NCBI GenBank assembly: GCA_964484195.1
Contig: CAZAER010000020.1
Span: forward strand, 11,885-75,884
DNA length: 64,000 nucleotides
Reading direction: 5' to 3'
DNA from: JALHOP01 sp964484195
GTDB taxonomy: Bacteria > Myxococcota > XYA12-FULL-58-9 > JALHOP01
Shown in pieces: positions 1 to 8,075 of this stretch (the first letter of the stretch is position 1; the number at the start of each line of letters is the position of its first letter). Below the pieces are notes generated by a model, which was given only the letters and a program-made list of their open reading frames with translations, was not told the origin of the DNA and did no database searches. The position numbers and the translations under genes are program-made.

Positions 1-109
1 AGCGCACCGCTATGGCGACACCGAGCGTCGCGACCAGCGAGCCGGTGAGCATCAGGGCGTTGCGGAGCGCCTTGTGGGTCTCGTGAGCGACCGTACTGCT
101 GGGGCTCAC
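1..109 (-). CDS. Polysaccharide flippase (Wzx-like), N-terminal fragment
   Basis: Only the first 36 codons lie in the window; the gene runs off the left edge. A GTG at 109-107 opens a frame reading a short polar start, the string THKALRNALMLTGS, and then the first hydrophobic helix ending in AVR. This pattern is typical of the first membrane helix of oligosaccharide flippases that move lipid-linked sugar units across the inner membrane. The gene follows the sugar transferase by about 34 nt in the same direction, which fits an exopolysaccharide operon. No in-frame ATG exists before an upstream stop. The family call rests on a short stretch plus context. Confidence 0.5.
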   Translation of the reverse strand, partial: MSPSSTVAHETHKALRNALMLTGSLVATLGVAIAVR

Positions 110-142
110 GTCTGCTTTAGCGGAAGTCTCGATTCAGTTGTC

Positions 143-1534
143 TCAGCTCGCGCCACGACCGGCGATGACCACCGGGAATGTCTGCAAGATGAGCCGCATG
201 TCAACCGAGAGGCTCCAGTGATCGACATAGCGCAGGTCGAGACGCATCCACTCTTCGAAGCCGATGGCGTTACGACCGCCGACTTGCCAGTAGCAGGTGA
301 GGCCCGGGCGCACCGACAGGCGGCGGCGCTGCCACACCTTGTATTGCGCGACCTCGGACGGAAGCGCGGGACGCGGGCCGACGATGGTCATGTCGCCACG
401 CAGGATGTTGATGAGCTGCGGCAGCTCGTCGATCGAGTACTTGCGGATGAAGCGACCGATGGGCGTGATGCGCGGGTCGTGCTTCATCTTGAAGACCGGA
501 CCCGTCTGCTCGTTCATCTTCATCAGCTTTTCTTTCAAGGCTTCCGCGTCGACGACCATCGAGCGGAACTTGAGAAGGCTGAAGTGCGCGCCGTGCAGGC
601 CGACGCGCGTCTGGCGGAAGAAGACCGGACCCTTCGAGGTCAGCTTGATCACCGCCGCCACGCCGATGAGCAGCGGCGACAGCATGACCAGCGCCACCGA
701 GGAGGCGGCAATATCGATGAGACGCTTCACGGCGTACTGAACCGGCGCGGTGCGCGTCGAGAGGTAGTGGAGGTAGCCGTCGGTGTTGCGCGAGGTCGAA
801 AGCAGAGCCGCGCGCTCGTAGCGCAGCGAGTGGACCGGTACCGCGAACGGCATACCGATGCGCTCGCACGAGGTGGCGACTTCTTGCATCTCGCCGCCTT
901 GCGAGAGCACACGGCCCGCGATGTAGACCTCGTTCACCGGGCGCTGTTGCAGGGTCTCGAGGAGCGAATCGACCGTGCCGCTCACCGGGACGCGGATGCC
1001 GTAGGGCAGCGGTGGGTCGCTCTTGAAGCGCAGGAAGCCGACGACGCGGCGACCGCTGTTGCCTTCGTTCAAGCGATAGTAGGTCGATACGCCGAGGGCG
1101 CCGGTACCGACGATGAGCACGTCTTCGAGCGGCTCGTCGATGCGGCTGAAGGCCGAGAGGAAGGTCAGGCGGCAGAGGCAGCTCGCGGCGCCCAGGACGA
1201 CCGCGAAGGTGAGGAACGAGACCGCATCGCTCTTGTCGCCGTAGAGCAACCAGTCGACGATCGCGGTGGAGACGGTGACGGTGATCGCGGCGATCCCCGT
1301 GAGGACCATGTTGTCCCAGCGGCTACGCGGGGTGCAGGCAGAGTAGAGGCGAAGGAAGACGGCGGTGCACAGCCAAGCGAGGAGGGCGGTCGCCAGGAGC
1401 ACGAAAACGCGAGTCTGGAGGATCTCGTGCGTCCTCAATGCTGCGAGCAGCGTGAGGATCGTAAAGCAGCAATCAAAGAAGAGATTGAGCTTTGCGCCGA
1501 TGCCTGGGGTCAGTTTGTCGAACTTCGCGTTCAT
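143..1534 (-). CDS. Undecaprenyl-phosphate sugar phosphotransferase (polyprenyl glycosylphosphotransferase)
   Basis: A 463-residue membrane enzyme that starts exopolysaccharide repeat-unit assembly by moving a sugar-1-phosphate onto undecaprenyl phosphate. The N-terminal half has hydrophobic helices and then a Rossmann-like segment with VLIVGTGALG. The C-terminal catalytic domain (about residues 265-460) begins KRLIDIAASSVALVMLSP and shows the family motifs GPVFFRQTRVG, LLKFRSM, KYSIDELPQLINIL, MTIVGPRPA, RPGLTCYWQV and LDLRYVDHWS. Length is usual for the WbaP/ExoY-like bacterial family. The flippase start follows it, and two glycosyltransferases lie on the opposite strand, so this is a polysaccharide locus. 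The sugar transferred cannot be told from sequence alone. Confidence 0.93.
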   Translation of the reverse strand: MNAKFDKLTPGIGAKLNLFFDCCFTILTLLAALRTHEILQTRVFVLLATALLAWLCTAVFLRLYSACTPRSRWDNMVLTGIAAITVTVSTAIVDWLLYGDKSDAVSFLTFAVVLGAASCLCRLTFLSAFSRIDEPLEDVLIVGTGALGVSTYYRLNEGNSGRRVVGFLRFKSDPPLPYGIRVPVSGTVDSLLETLQQRPVNEVYIAGRVLSQGGEMQEVATSCERIGMPFAVPVHSLRYERAALLSTSRNTDGYLHYLSTRTAPVQYAVKRLIDIAASSVALVMLSPLLIGVAAVIKLTSKGPVFFRQTRVGLHGAHFSLLKFRSMVVDAEALKEKLMKMNEQTGPVFKMKHDPRITPIGRFIRKYSIDELPQLINILRGDMTIVGPRPALPSEVAQYKVWQRRRLSVRPGLTCYWQVGGRNAIGFEEWMRLDLRYVDHWSLSVDMRLILQTFPVVIAGRGAS

Positions 1535-1863
1535 TGCATTACCTGGCTGGGTGCCAGTGAATCGTGTGGTGAGACGTCAAGGCAGAACTACTAATACGTT
1601 GGCGAGGCGAGATCGGATCTCTGAAAGAACCATATTTATACTACCACCCACTGTACCGCCCAACCCACGCCGATGCACGTCCCCTAGTGTCGATCAGCAT
1701 GTTGACCATGCTTCTCGATGTATCGGCATCCCGAGGAATAACGTACGCAATTTTTCGTGAGTGGCATCAGGGAAGATGAAGAAAATGTTCACATGAACGG
1801 TGAACTTGGTTGGGCACCGCCGTTGCCGTGCTGCCATCGCGTACGTACAATGGTCTGTCAACG
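1535..1863. promoter_or_regulatory. Divergent intergenic region with AT-rich stretch and two short palindromes
   Basis: About 330 nt without a gene between the divergent sugar transferase and GT4 gene. The first half is AT-rich (TATTTATACT near 1633-1642), a likely promoter for the leftward operon. Two inverted repeats are visible: AGCATG-TTGAC-CATGCT at 1696-1712, and GTTCA-CA-TGAAC at 1787-1798 followed at once by a further TGAAC half-site. Either could be an operator for a regulator of polysaccharide synthesis. There is no direct evidence of binding. Confidence 0.35.
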
Positions 1864-3276
1864 ATGGGCTCACACAATGCGTTGGCCGGCGACCCTCCGG
1901 TCGTGACTTCCAATATCACACCACGGGCGTCCAAACGGCGCCGTTTACGCGTTCTGCTGCTTGCGGAGCTGGCCAATCCCAATTGGATCAGCGTTCCGAT
2001 GGTGGGCTGGCGGCACATCAAGGCCGTCTCGCAGTTCGCCGACGTCCATGTCGCGACCCACTACCGCAACCGCGAGGACATCGAGCGCAGCGATTTCCCC
2101 AAGAGCGACGTCACGTTCATTGGGCCGACCTCCATCGAGAACTTCGTCTGGGGCATGGCCAAGAAGATTTCCAGCGCTGGGGCCATGAACGGCATCACCC
2201 AGACGGCCATGAGCGTCCCCGCGTATTACCAGTTCGAAAACGAGACCTGGGCGCGCTTCCTGCCGGAGCTCGAGGCCGGAAGCTTCGACCTCGTCCACCG
2301 AATTACCCCGGTAAGTCCAGGGGTTCCGAGCTTCCTGGCCAAGCGGGCCGCAGACCTCGCGGTTCCATTCGTGCTCGGGCCCGTGAACGGTGGTGTGCCC
2401 TGGCCCAAGGGCTTCGCCCAAGAGCGCAAGCGCGAAGGGGAGTGGCTGGGCCGCCTGCGCGGCGCTTATCGCTTCCTGCCGTACTACCGATCGGTGCGCG
2501 AGCACGCCTCGGCCATCCTCGTGGGCTCGGCCGCGGCCTGGCGGGAGATGCCTCGGGAGTACGAGGAGAAGATGTTCTACCTCCCCGAGAACGCCATCGA
2601 CGATCGCCAGTTCTCGAAGACCACCAAGGTCTACGACGCGAATCCGCTGCGGGTCGCGTTCGTCGGCCGCATGGTCGCCTGCAAGGGCATCGAGATGCTC
2701 ATCAAGGCTGCGGTGCCGCTCTTGAAAGAGGGCAAGGTGGTCATCGACCTGATTGGCGACGGCCCCGAAAAACCCATGCTGCTCAAGCTCGTGGAGAGCG
2801 AAGGCGTCGCCCACGCAGTCCGCTTGGACGGTTGGGTGCCGCACACCGAGCTGCAAGAGCGTTTGATGCAATCGGCCGTGCTCGGCTTTCCCAGCATCCG
2901 CGAGTTCGGCGGTGGCGCGGTCATGGAGGCCATGATGCTCGGCCTCATCCCCGTCGTTGTCGGTTATGGCGGACCGCACGAAATCGTCGATTCGAGCTGC
3001 GGCTTCCGCGTGCCCCTCGGCAAGCGCGAAGACGTCATTCAGGGTCTGCGCGACACGCTGACCAAGCTCGCCGACATGAGCGGCGACGAGCGCCGTAAGC
3101 TCGGCGAAGCCGCCCACGCCCGTATCAACAACGAGTTCTCGCTACCGGCCAAGCGCGACAAGACACGCGCCATCTACGAATGGCTAGTCGGCATCGGCGA
3201 AAAGCCGACCCATCTGCGGCCACCACCCGAAGCACTCGAGCTCTACAAGTCGCCGTCGTTCGGCGGGCTGTTCTAG
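1864..3276 (+). CDS. Glycosyltransferase family 4 protein
   Basis: About 470 residues, GT-B fold, retaining glycosyltransferase expected to add a sugar to the lipid-linked intermediate at the cytoplasmic face of the membrane. The N-terminal domain contains the sub-family sequence VPFVLGPVNGGVPWPKGF. The C-terminal GT4 domain has AFVGRMVACKGIEMLIKA, LIGDGPEK, LDGWVPHTELQERL and the nucleotide-sugar contact region FPSIREFGGGAVMEAMMLGLIPVV, where the conserved E-x7-E glutamates are recognisable. I chose the ATG at 1864; the frame extends to a TTG at 1810 with no better ribosome site. The WecG-type enzyme follows 15 nt downstream, so the two are probably co-transcribed. Confidence 0.88.
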   Translation: MGSHNALAGDPPVVTSNITPRASKRRRLRVLLLAELANPNWISVPMVGWRHIKAVSQFADVHVATHYRNREDIERSDFPKSDVTFIGPTSIENFVWGMAKKISSAGAMNGITQTAMSVPAYYQFENETWARFLPELEAGSFDLVHRITPVSPGVPSFLAKRAADLAVPFVLGPVNGGVPWPKGFAQERKREGEWLGRLRGAYRFLPYYRSVREHASAILVGSAAAWREMPREYEEKMFYLPENAIDDRQFSKTTKVYDANPLRVAFVGRMVACKGIEMLIKAAVPLLKEGKVVIDLIGDGPEKPMLLKLVESEGVAHAVRLDGWVPHTELQERLMQSAVLGFPSIREFGGGAVMEAMMLGLIPVVVGYGGPHEIVDSSCGFRVPLGKREDVIQGLRDTLTKLADMSGDERRKLGEAAHARINNEFSLPAKRDKTRAIYEWLVGIGEKPTHLRPPPEALELYKSPSFGGLF

Positions 3277-3291
3277 GCTACATCTCGACCG

Positions 3292-4047
3292 ATGCGCTCA
3301 CTCACCAAGGTGCGGTTCGGCTCCATTCACGCGGATGCGGTGACCTTCCGCGAAGCCGTCGAATACGTCATCGACCTCGTTCGTGAAGGCCACGGCGGTT
3401 ACGTCGTGACGCCCAACGTCGATCACATCGTGCTCGCCGAGACCGACGAGGGCTTGCGGCTCGCCTACGCCGACTCATCGCTGTCGCTCGCCGACGGCAT
3501 GCCGCTCCTGTGGATGGCCAAGTTCCTGCGCACCAAGATCCCGGAGAAGGTCTCGGGCTCGGATATCATGATGCCGCTCATCGAGCGGGCAGCGCAGGAC
3601 GGTCTGCGCGTGTACTTCCTCGGAGGTGCACCGGGAGTCGCCGAGGCGGCATCGGCCACGTTGCTCACGCAGCTACCGACCTTGCAAATCTGCGGTCACG
3701 ACGCGCCGCCCCTAGGATTCGAGCGCGAGCCCGAGATCCTGCAGAAAGTGATCGACAAGGCGAACGCAGCGAAACCGCATCTCGTCTTCGTGGCGCTCGG
3801 TTGCCCCAAACAAGAGCTGTTCATGCGGATGGTCCATCGTGACCTCGCGCCCGCGGTGCTGCTTGGTATCGGAGCGAGCCTGGACTTCATCGCTGGTGTG
3901 CAATCGCGGTCACCGGCGTGGATGTCGAAGGTCGGGCTCGAGTGGACCTACCGACTGATGAAAGATCCGAAGCGCCTGGCGCACCGCTATCTCGTGCGGG
4001 ACCGGGCAATCGCCGGGATTTTCTTACGACAGCTGATGGGCCGGTAA
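3292..4047 (+). CDS. WecG/TagA/CpsF family glycosyltransferase
   Basis: A 251-residue GT26-family enzyme, normally adding N-acetylmannosamine(uronic acid) or a similar sugar to an undecaprenyl-linked primer. Family motifs are all present: YVVTPNVDH with the conserved catalytic Asp, SLADGMPLLW, VSGSDIMMPLI, VYFLGGAPGVAE, VALGCPKQELFM and GIGASLDFIAG. The C-terminus (GLEWTYRLMKDPKRLAHRYL) is the usual membrane-association tail. Length matches the family. Its stop codon lies inside a palindrome shared with the convergent next gene. Confidence 0.93.
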   Translation: MRSLTKVRFGSIHADAVTFREAVEYVIDLVREGHGGYVVTPNVDHIVLAETDEGLRLAYADSSLSLADGMPLLWMAKFLRTKIPEKVSGSDIMMPLIERAAQDGLRVYFLGGAPGVAEAASATLLTQLPTLQICGHDAPPLGFEREPEILQKVIDKANAAKPHLVFVALGCPKQELFMRMVHRDLAPAVLLGIGASLDFIAGVQSRSPAWMSKVGLEWTYRLMKDPKRLAHRYLVRDRAIAGIFLRQLMGR

Positions 4048-4067
4048 ATGGGGACAGTCACCATTTA
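4045..4067. terminator. Palindrome spanning two convergent stop codons (possible REP-like element)
   Basis: TAAATGG at 4045-4051 pairs with CCATTTA at 4061-4067 around a 9-nt loop GGACAGTCA. The left TAA is the stop of the glycosyltransferase and the right TTA, read on the minus strand, is the stop of the convergent kinase-like gene. It can act as a two-way transcription end. The core GGGGACAGTCACC also resembles the palindromes associated with REP/RAYT transposases, from memory of such elements. No RAYT gene is in the window. Confidence 0.5.
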
Positions 4068-4736
4068 TGGCTTGACGATGATGCTACCGATGATGTGATC
4101 GCGCCCAATCATCTCGATCACCTCGTTGCACTCACCGAACGTCGTGTCGTTCAGTCCCATGCACAGAATGATCGCATCCGCCGAGCGCGCCGCCGGGATC
4201 GAGCGTGTCTGTGATAGCGGTGAGTCCAACGCCATGATCACCGTCGAGTAGCGACTTCCCTCGCCCGACGCGTAGTCGAGGAGCTGCGGACCGAGCGCCA
4301 ATGCCCGTTCGGCGTCGTCCGCCGGCAGCAGCGAGAAGTCCATGAAGTCGAAGCGTCCGTGGAGGCCCTCGGAGAGGATCGATCCGAGATCGTCGAGCTC
4401 GGCCGGAGCGTCCAAGGGGCTCGAGCGCCGGCCACCCGGCTGACAGCCGCGGATGCTGGCATCGACCACCAAGACGCGTGCGCCAGGCTCCTGGCCAGCC
4501 ATTTGGCCCATGCCCTGCGCCAGGGTGAGCCCGCTGACGGTTTCGTTGATGGGGACGATGGCGAGCGTGTTCCAGGCTCGCTGCCGGGCCACTTTAAACC
4601 ACGCGTGTTGGATCTCGATCGCCGGCAACGGCGCCAAGGCGAAATCACGGGTTCCGTGACGGAGCTCGAGCAGGGCTTTGCTATCGTTTGTCGGCATATT
4701 GGTGCGGACTGCTTGTGCTGCCTGATTGTATCGCAT
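4065..4736 (-). CDS. CpsD/CapB (BY-kinase)-like P-loop protein with degenerate Walker A
   Basis: About 223 residues with the layout of the cytoplasmic tyrosine kinase / polysaccharide export regulator domain (CpsD/ExoP C-terminus): a polar N-terminus, strand LAIVPIN, Walker A' strand VLVVDASIRG, and the Walker-B-like strand with YSTVIMALDSPLS and ADAIILCMGLNDTT. At the Walker A position, where a GK(S/T) loop is expected, it reads PINETVSGLTLAQG, with no P-loop lysine, and the A' motif has DAS for DxD. There is no C-terminal tyrosine cluster. It is therefore probably a non-catalytic regulatory homologue. It overlaps the upstream lipoprotein stop. A GTG at 4739 is an alternative start; the ATG has better ribosome-site spacing. 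Confidence 0.65.
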   Translation of the reverse strand: MRYNQAAQAVRTNMPTNDSKALLELRHGTRDFALAPLPAIEIQHAWFKVARQRAWNTLAIVPINETVSGLTLAQGMGQMAGQEPGARVLVVDASIRGCQPGGRRSSPLDAPAELDDLGSILSEGLHGRFDFMDFSLLPADDAERALALGPQLLDYASGEGSRYSTVIMALDSPLSQTRSIPAARSADAIILCMGLNDTTFGECNEVIEMIGRDHIIGSIIVKP

Positions 4737-5587
4737 CACTCACCTGCCAGCCTAGTGACTGTGCCGTTGTCGACTTGCGCCACGAACCAGCGCTGATTGG
4801 CGACAGTGGATTGAGCGAGGCCGGCGAAATACTCGGCGCCTTGAGTCGTGCCCCCGCGGAAGATGCCGTAGACGTTCAAAAACTGGGTGCCGCTGGTCTG
4901 GTCGTAGATCGCCTGACCAATCACGTAGTCGTGCTGGTCGTTGAGCGTGCTCAGGCGGTCGGCGACGAGGACGCGGCGCTGCGATCGCGAGACCAGCTGG
5001 AAGTCGATACCGTCACTGCCGAGCACGAGCTCGACCGGCGTGTTGTCGGTGTCGTCGAGGTAATTGATGATGCCACTGTAGGCGCGGCCGCCAGCGACGA
5101 TGAGCGCCGTTCCGCGCCCAGTGTTGAGCGGGCCTTCGTTCTGGCCTTCGAGGATCTCGACTTCGGGGACCACGGCGACCGTCTTGGCGCTGCCGCACAC
5201 GTCCGCTAGAGCGGCGCCCAGCTCGTCAGCGGCCTGGTTGTCCGCGGTCGGATCATCGGTTCCACCATCGACGAATTTGCCTTCGCGGTGGACCACGAGG
5301 ATCTCGGCGCTATCGCAGACGGTATCGAAGCGTAGTGGCGCGCAGGTCGTGCCGGTGCAGTACGTGGAGGCAGCGCAGGTGTTGCCACAAGCGCCGCAAG
5401 CGCGGTTCGAGAGCGAGAGGTCTTCGCAACGTCCGCTACAGCAGGTGCGGCCGTCGCAGTCGTCGTCGCTCTCACAGCGAACGATGCCCTCGAGATTATC
5501 GACCTCGTCCGTCGGGTTCGTCGTGCTGCAAGCAATCGTCATTGCGAAGGCGCACAGCGCCACCGCGCGTAACCATCCCATTCTCAC
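4736..5587 (-). CDS. Cys-rich lipoprotein of unknown function
   Basis: A 283-residue predicted lipoprotein. The signal sequence MRMGWLRAVALCAFAMTIAC ends in a lipobox with Cys20. Residues about 38-82 are Cys-rich (CESDDDCDGRTCCSGRC, then RACGACGNTC), a small disulfide module common in myxobacterial surface proteins. The rest is a mixed alpha/beta domain without a motif I recognise (IVAGGRAYSGIINYLDD, VLGSDGIDFQLVS). It is translationally coupled to the kinase-like gene downstream and sits in the polysaccharide locus, so a role at the envelope near polymer export is plausible but not shown. Divergent from the APC permease. Confidence 0.75.
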   Translation of the reverse strand: MRMGWLRAVALCAFAMTIACSTTNPTDEVDNLEGIVRCESDDDCDGRTCCSGRCEDLSLSNRACGACGNTCAASTYCTGTTCAPLRFDTVCDSAEILVVHREGKFVDGGTDDPTADNQAADELGAALADVCGSAKTVAVVPEVEILEGQNEGPLNTGRGTALIVAGGRAYSGIINYLDDTDNTPVELVLGSDGIDFQLVSRSQRRVLVADRLSTLNDQHDYVIGQAIYDQTSGTQFLNVYGIFRGGTTQGAEYFAGLAQSTVANQRWFVAQVDNGTVTRLAGE

Positions 5588-5687
5588 AATGCTCCCCCAC
5601 GCCGCCGATCTTATTCAACGACTTTGTTGAGGGTGTGGTCGGCAACGCTTGCGCGCAAGGTTCGGGGACCGGCATTGCTGGTGCCAA

Positions 5688-6989
5688 ATGGCCACACAAT
5701 CCGGCGAGCTTCGTCGCCAGCTCAACGTGACCGACGCGATCGCGATTTTCGTCGGAATCATCCTGGGCTCGGGGGTCTTCGTCGCCCCAGCGCAGGTCAT
5801 CGGCGCGGCACCGGCGCCGCTGGCGGCGGTCGGCCTGTGGCTCGCGGGTGCGGTGATCGCAGCGTGTGGGGCGTTTACCTACGCCGAGTGCGGCGCGCGC
5901 TTGCCCTCGAACGGTGGTTTCTACGTCTACTATCGTGCCGTTTACGGCGAGCCGTTGGCCTTCGTCGGCGGCTGGTCGGCGACCTTCGTCACGTATCCCG
6001 CGTCGACTGCCGCGATCGCTCTATTGGGAGCCCAGTACGGCGGCGTCATCGCGCCTGCTTTGGCGGACAAGACGCGATGGGTCGCCACCGCGGCGGTGCT
6101 CGCGACGGGCCTCTTGAATTGGGCCGGTGTTCGCACCGGTGCCACGGCGCAACGCGTGCTCACCGCCTTCAAGGTAGCGACGGTGCTCGGTGTCTGCGGC
6201 GCTGCCTTGTTCGCGAAACCGGCCGACGTCGTCGAGAGTCTGCCACCCGCGGCGAGCCTCGCCGTCGCCCTGACCGCGATGGTCAGCGTGTTGTGGTCGT
6301 ACGACGGCTGGAGCGACGTGACCCTGATTACCGGGGAGCTCGAGCAGCCCGAGCGCAACCTCGGCAAGGCCGTCGCCATCGGTGTCGTGACTTTGTTCAT
6401 CGTCTACGTGCTCGTCCAGCTGTCCGTGATGACGCTGTTACCTGCCGCGGTGGCAGCCGCTTCGCCGAGTGTCCTCGCTGACGCCGTGCAGGTCGCGCTC
6501 GGTGCCGGCGCTGCGTCGCTGCTCGCCGCCATCGTTTGCGTCAGCACTTTCGGTTCGGTGAACGGTATCGTGCTGACCGCGTCGCGTCTCGGACATGCCA
6601 TGAGCGTCGACGGGGTGATCCCTCCGTGGTTTGCGCGTCTCCATCCGGCTCGCGGGACGCCTGGTCGAACCATCGCGGTCATGGTCGCCTGTACGATCGT
6701 TTACGTCTGGGCTTCCGACTTCCGTGGCCTGCTCGAGTTCTTCGGGCAGACGATCTGGTTGTTCTACGGGCTCACGGCGGTGAGCGCGCTCGTCCTGCGG
6801 CGCCGCGGTCCGGTTGCCGGCTTCCGAGCTCCCTGGTTTGCGCCCTGGGTCGTGGTCGCGACGGCACTGGCGATGAGCATTGGCCTTGCGGTAGCCAACC
6901 CCAAGCGCTTTTTTATCGGCGTCGCTCTGGTTTCGGCTGCCTTGCCGGCTTACCTGATCTGGCGCGTCGTAAAGCAACGCCTCGCATAA
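5688..6989 (+). CDS. APC-family amino acid permease
   Basis: About 433 residues with roughly twelve hydrophobic helices, an inner-membrane proton- or exchange-coupled amino acid transporter. The first helix carries the family motif IFVGIILGSGVFVAP, with the GSG break typical of the LeuT-like fold; helix 3 region AFTYAECGARLPSNGGFYVYY and helix 6 region MVSVLWSYDGWSDV also match APC transporters. The frame extends 13 codons upstream to a TTG, but the ATG at 5688 puts a short polar tail before helix 1. The sugar-importer ATPase starts 3 nt downstream, so they may share a message. Substrate unknown. Confidence 0.88.
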   Translation: MATQSGELRRQLNVTDAIAIFVGIILGSGVFVAPAQVIGAAPAPLAAVGLWLAGAVIAACGAFTYAECGARLPSNGGFYVYYRAVYGEPLAFVGGWSATFVTYPASTAAIALLGAQYGGVIAPALADKTRWVATAAVLATGLLNWAGVRTGATAQRVLTAFKVATVLGVCGAALFAKPADVVESLPPAASLAVALTAMVSVLWSYDGWSDVTLITGELEQPERNLGKAVAIGVVTLFIVYVLVQLSVMTLLPAAVAAASPSVLADAVQVALGAGAASLLAAIVCVSTFGSVNGIVLTASRLGHAMSVDGVIPPWFARLHPARGTPGRTIAVMVACTIVYVWASDFRGLLEFFGQTIWLFYGLTAVSALVLRRRGPVAGFRAPWFAPWVVVATALAMSIGLAVANPKRFFIGVALVSAALPAYLIWRVVKQRLA

Positions 6990-6992
6990 ATC

Positions 6993-8075
6993 ATGGCATC
7001 CATCGAGCTCAGCAGCGTCACCAAGCGCTACGGTGACGCCACCATCGTCGACGGCATCTCGCTCTCCATCGCCGACGGCGAGCTGGTGGTGCTGGTCGGC
7101 CCTTCGGGCTGCGGCAAGAGTACGCTTTTGCGGATGGTGGCAGGCCTCCTCGCCCCGACCGGCGGCACCATCAGCATCGACGGGCGTGACGTCACCCATG
7201 TAGCGCCCGGCGACCGCGACATCGCCATGGTCTTCCAGAGTTACGCGCTCTATCCGCACATGACGGTGCGCGAGAACATCGCCTTCCCCTTGAAGGTGCG
7301 CCGCGTCGCTCCCGCCGAGCTCGACGAGCGGGTGAAGCGCGTCGCCGACATGCTGGGGCTCGGGCACTTGCTCGAGCGCAGGCCGCGTGACCTCTCCGGC
7401 GGACAGCGGCAGCGCGTCGCCATGGGTCGTGCCATCATTCGTGAGCCCAAGGTCTTTCTCTTCGACGAGCCGCTGTCCAATCTCGACGCGGCGCTGCGCA
7501 CGCGTATGCGCGCCGAGATCGCCGAGCTGCACGCGCGTCTTTCGGCGACGATGATCTACGTCACGCACGATCAGCACGAAGCGATGACCCTCGCCGACCG
7601 CATCGTGCTCTTGAACAAGGGCCACATCGAGCAGCAGGGGGCGCCACTCGAGCTCTACCAGCGGCCGCGCACGCGTTTCACCGCGGAGTTCATGGGCAGT
7701 CCGCCGATGAACTTCTTGCCGGTCGAGAAGCAGTCCGACGTCCTGGCGCATCGCGAGTTCCGCGTGAAACGCGGCGAGCTCGGCATCGGTGACTGGGACG
7801 CGCTGCCCAGTGATCTGGTGCTGGGTGTCCGGCCGGAATCGCTGCGTCTCGCGGACCAAGTGAGCGGTCCGCACCGCCTCGACGTCCAGGTCGCCTGGGT
7901 CGAGCGCACTGGTAGCGACAGCTACGTGCACAGCCGAGCCGGCGACACTCCGGTGGTGGCGCGTCTCGCCGCCGCCGAGGCCGAGCGCCTGTCCGCTGGA
8001 AGCACCGTGACGCTAGCCTTCGACCAGATGTCGCTCTTCGAACGCGATAGCGGTCAAGCGGTGGCGCATCGCTGA
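6993..8075 (+). CDS. Sugar ABC importer ATPase (MalK/UgpC type)
   Basis: A 360-residue ATPase that powers carbohydrate import. Walker A GPSGCGKST at residues 36-44, Q-loop in VFQSYALYPHMTV, signature LSGGQRQRVAMGRAI near 134, Walker B VFLFDEPLSNLDA near 153, and switch His in VTHDQHEA. The C-terminal part (about 235-360) is the OB-type regulatory domain found in MalK and UgpC, including VLGVRPESL. Its stop overlaps the next ATG by one base, so it is translationally coupled to the binding-protein/permease fusion. Confidence 0.95.
   Translation: MASIELSSVTKRYGDATIVDGISLSIADGELVVLVGPSGCGKSTLLRMVAGLLAPTGGTISIDGRDVTHVAPGDRDIAMVFQSYALYPHMTVRENIAFPLKVRRVAPAELDERVKRVADMLGLGHLLERRPRDLSGGQRQRVAMGRAIIREPKVFLFDEPLSNLDAALRTRMRAEIAELHARLSATMIYVTHDQHEAMTLADRIVLLNKGHIEQQGAPLELYQRPRTRFTAEFMGSPPMNFLPVEKQSDVLAHREFRVKRGELGIGDWDALPSDLVLGVRPESLRLADQVSGPHRLDVQVAWVERTGSDSYVHSRAGDTPVVARLAAAEAERLSAGSTVTLAFDQMSLFERDSGQAVAHR

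Noticed and set aside
74..1594. A 506-codon plus-strand open frame over the sugar transferase
   Set aside because: It is antisense to a gene with all family motifs, and its product is Arg/Asp/His/Glu-rich with no domain, as expected from high-GC shadow frames.
6438..7931. A 497-codon minus-strand frame over the APC permease and ABC ATPase
   Set aside because: Both plus-strand genes have complete catalytic or membrane motifs; the antisense frame crosses their boundary and has none.
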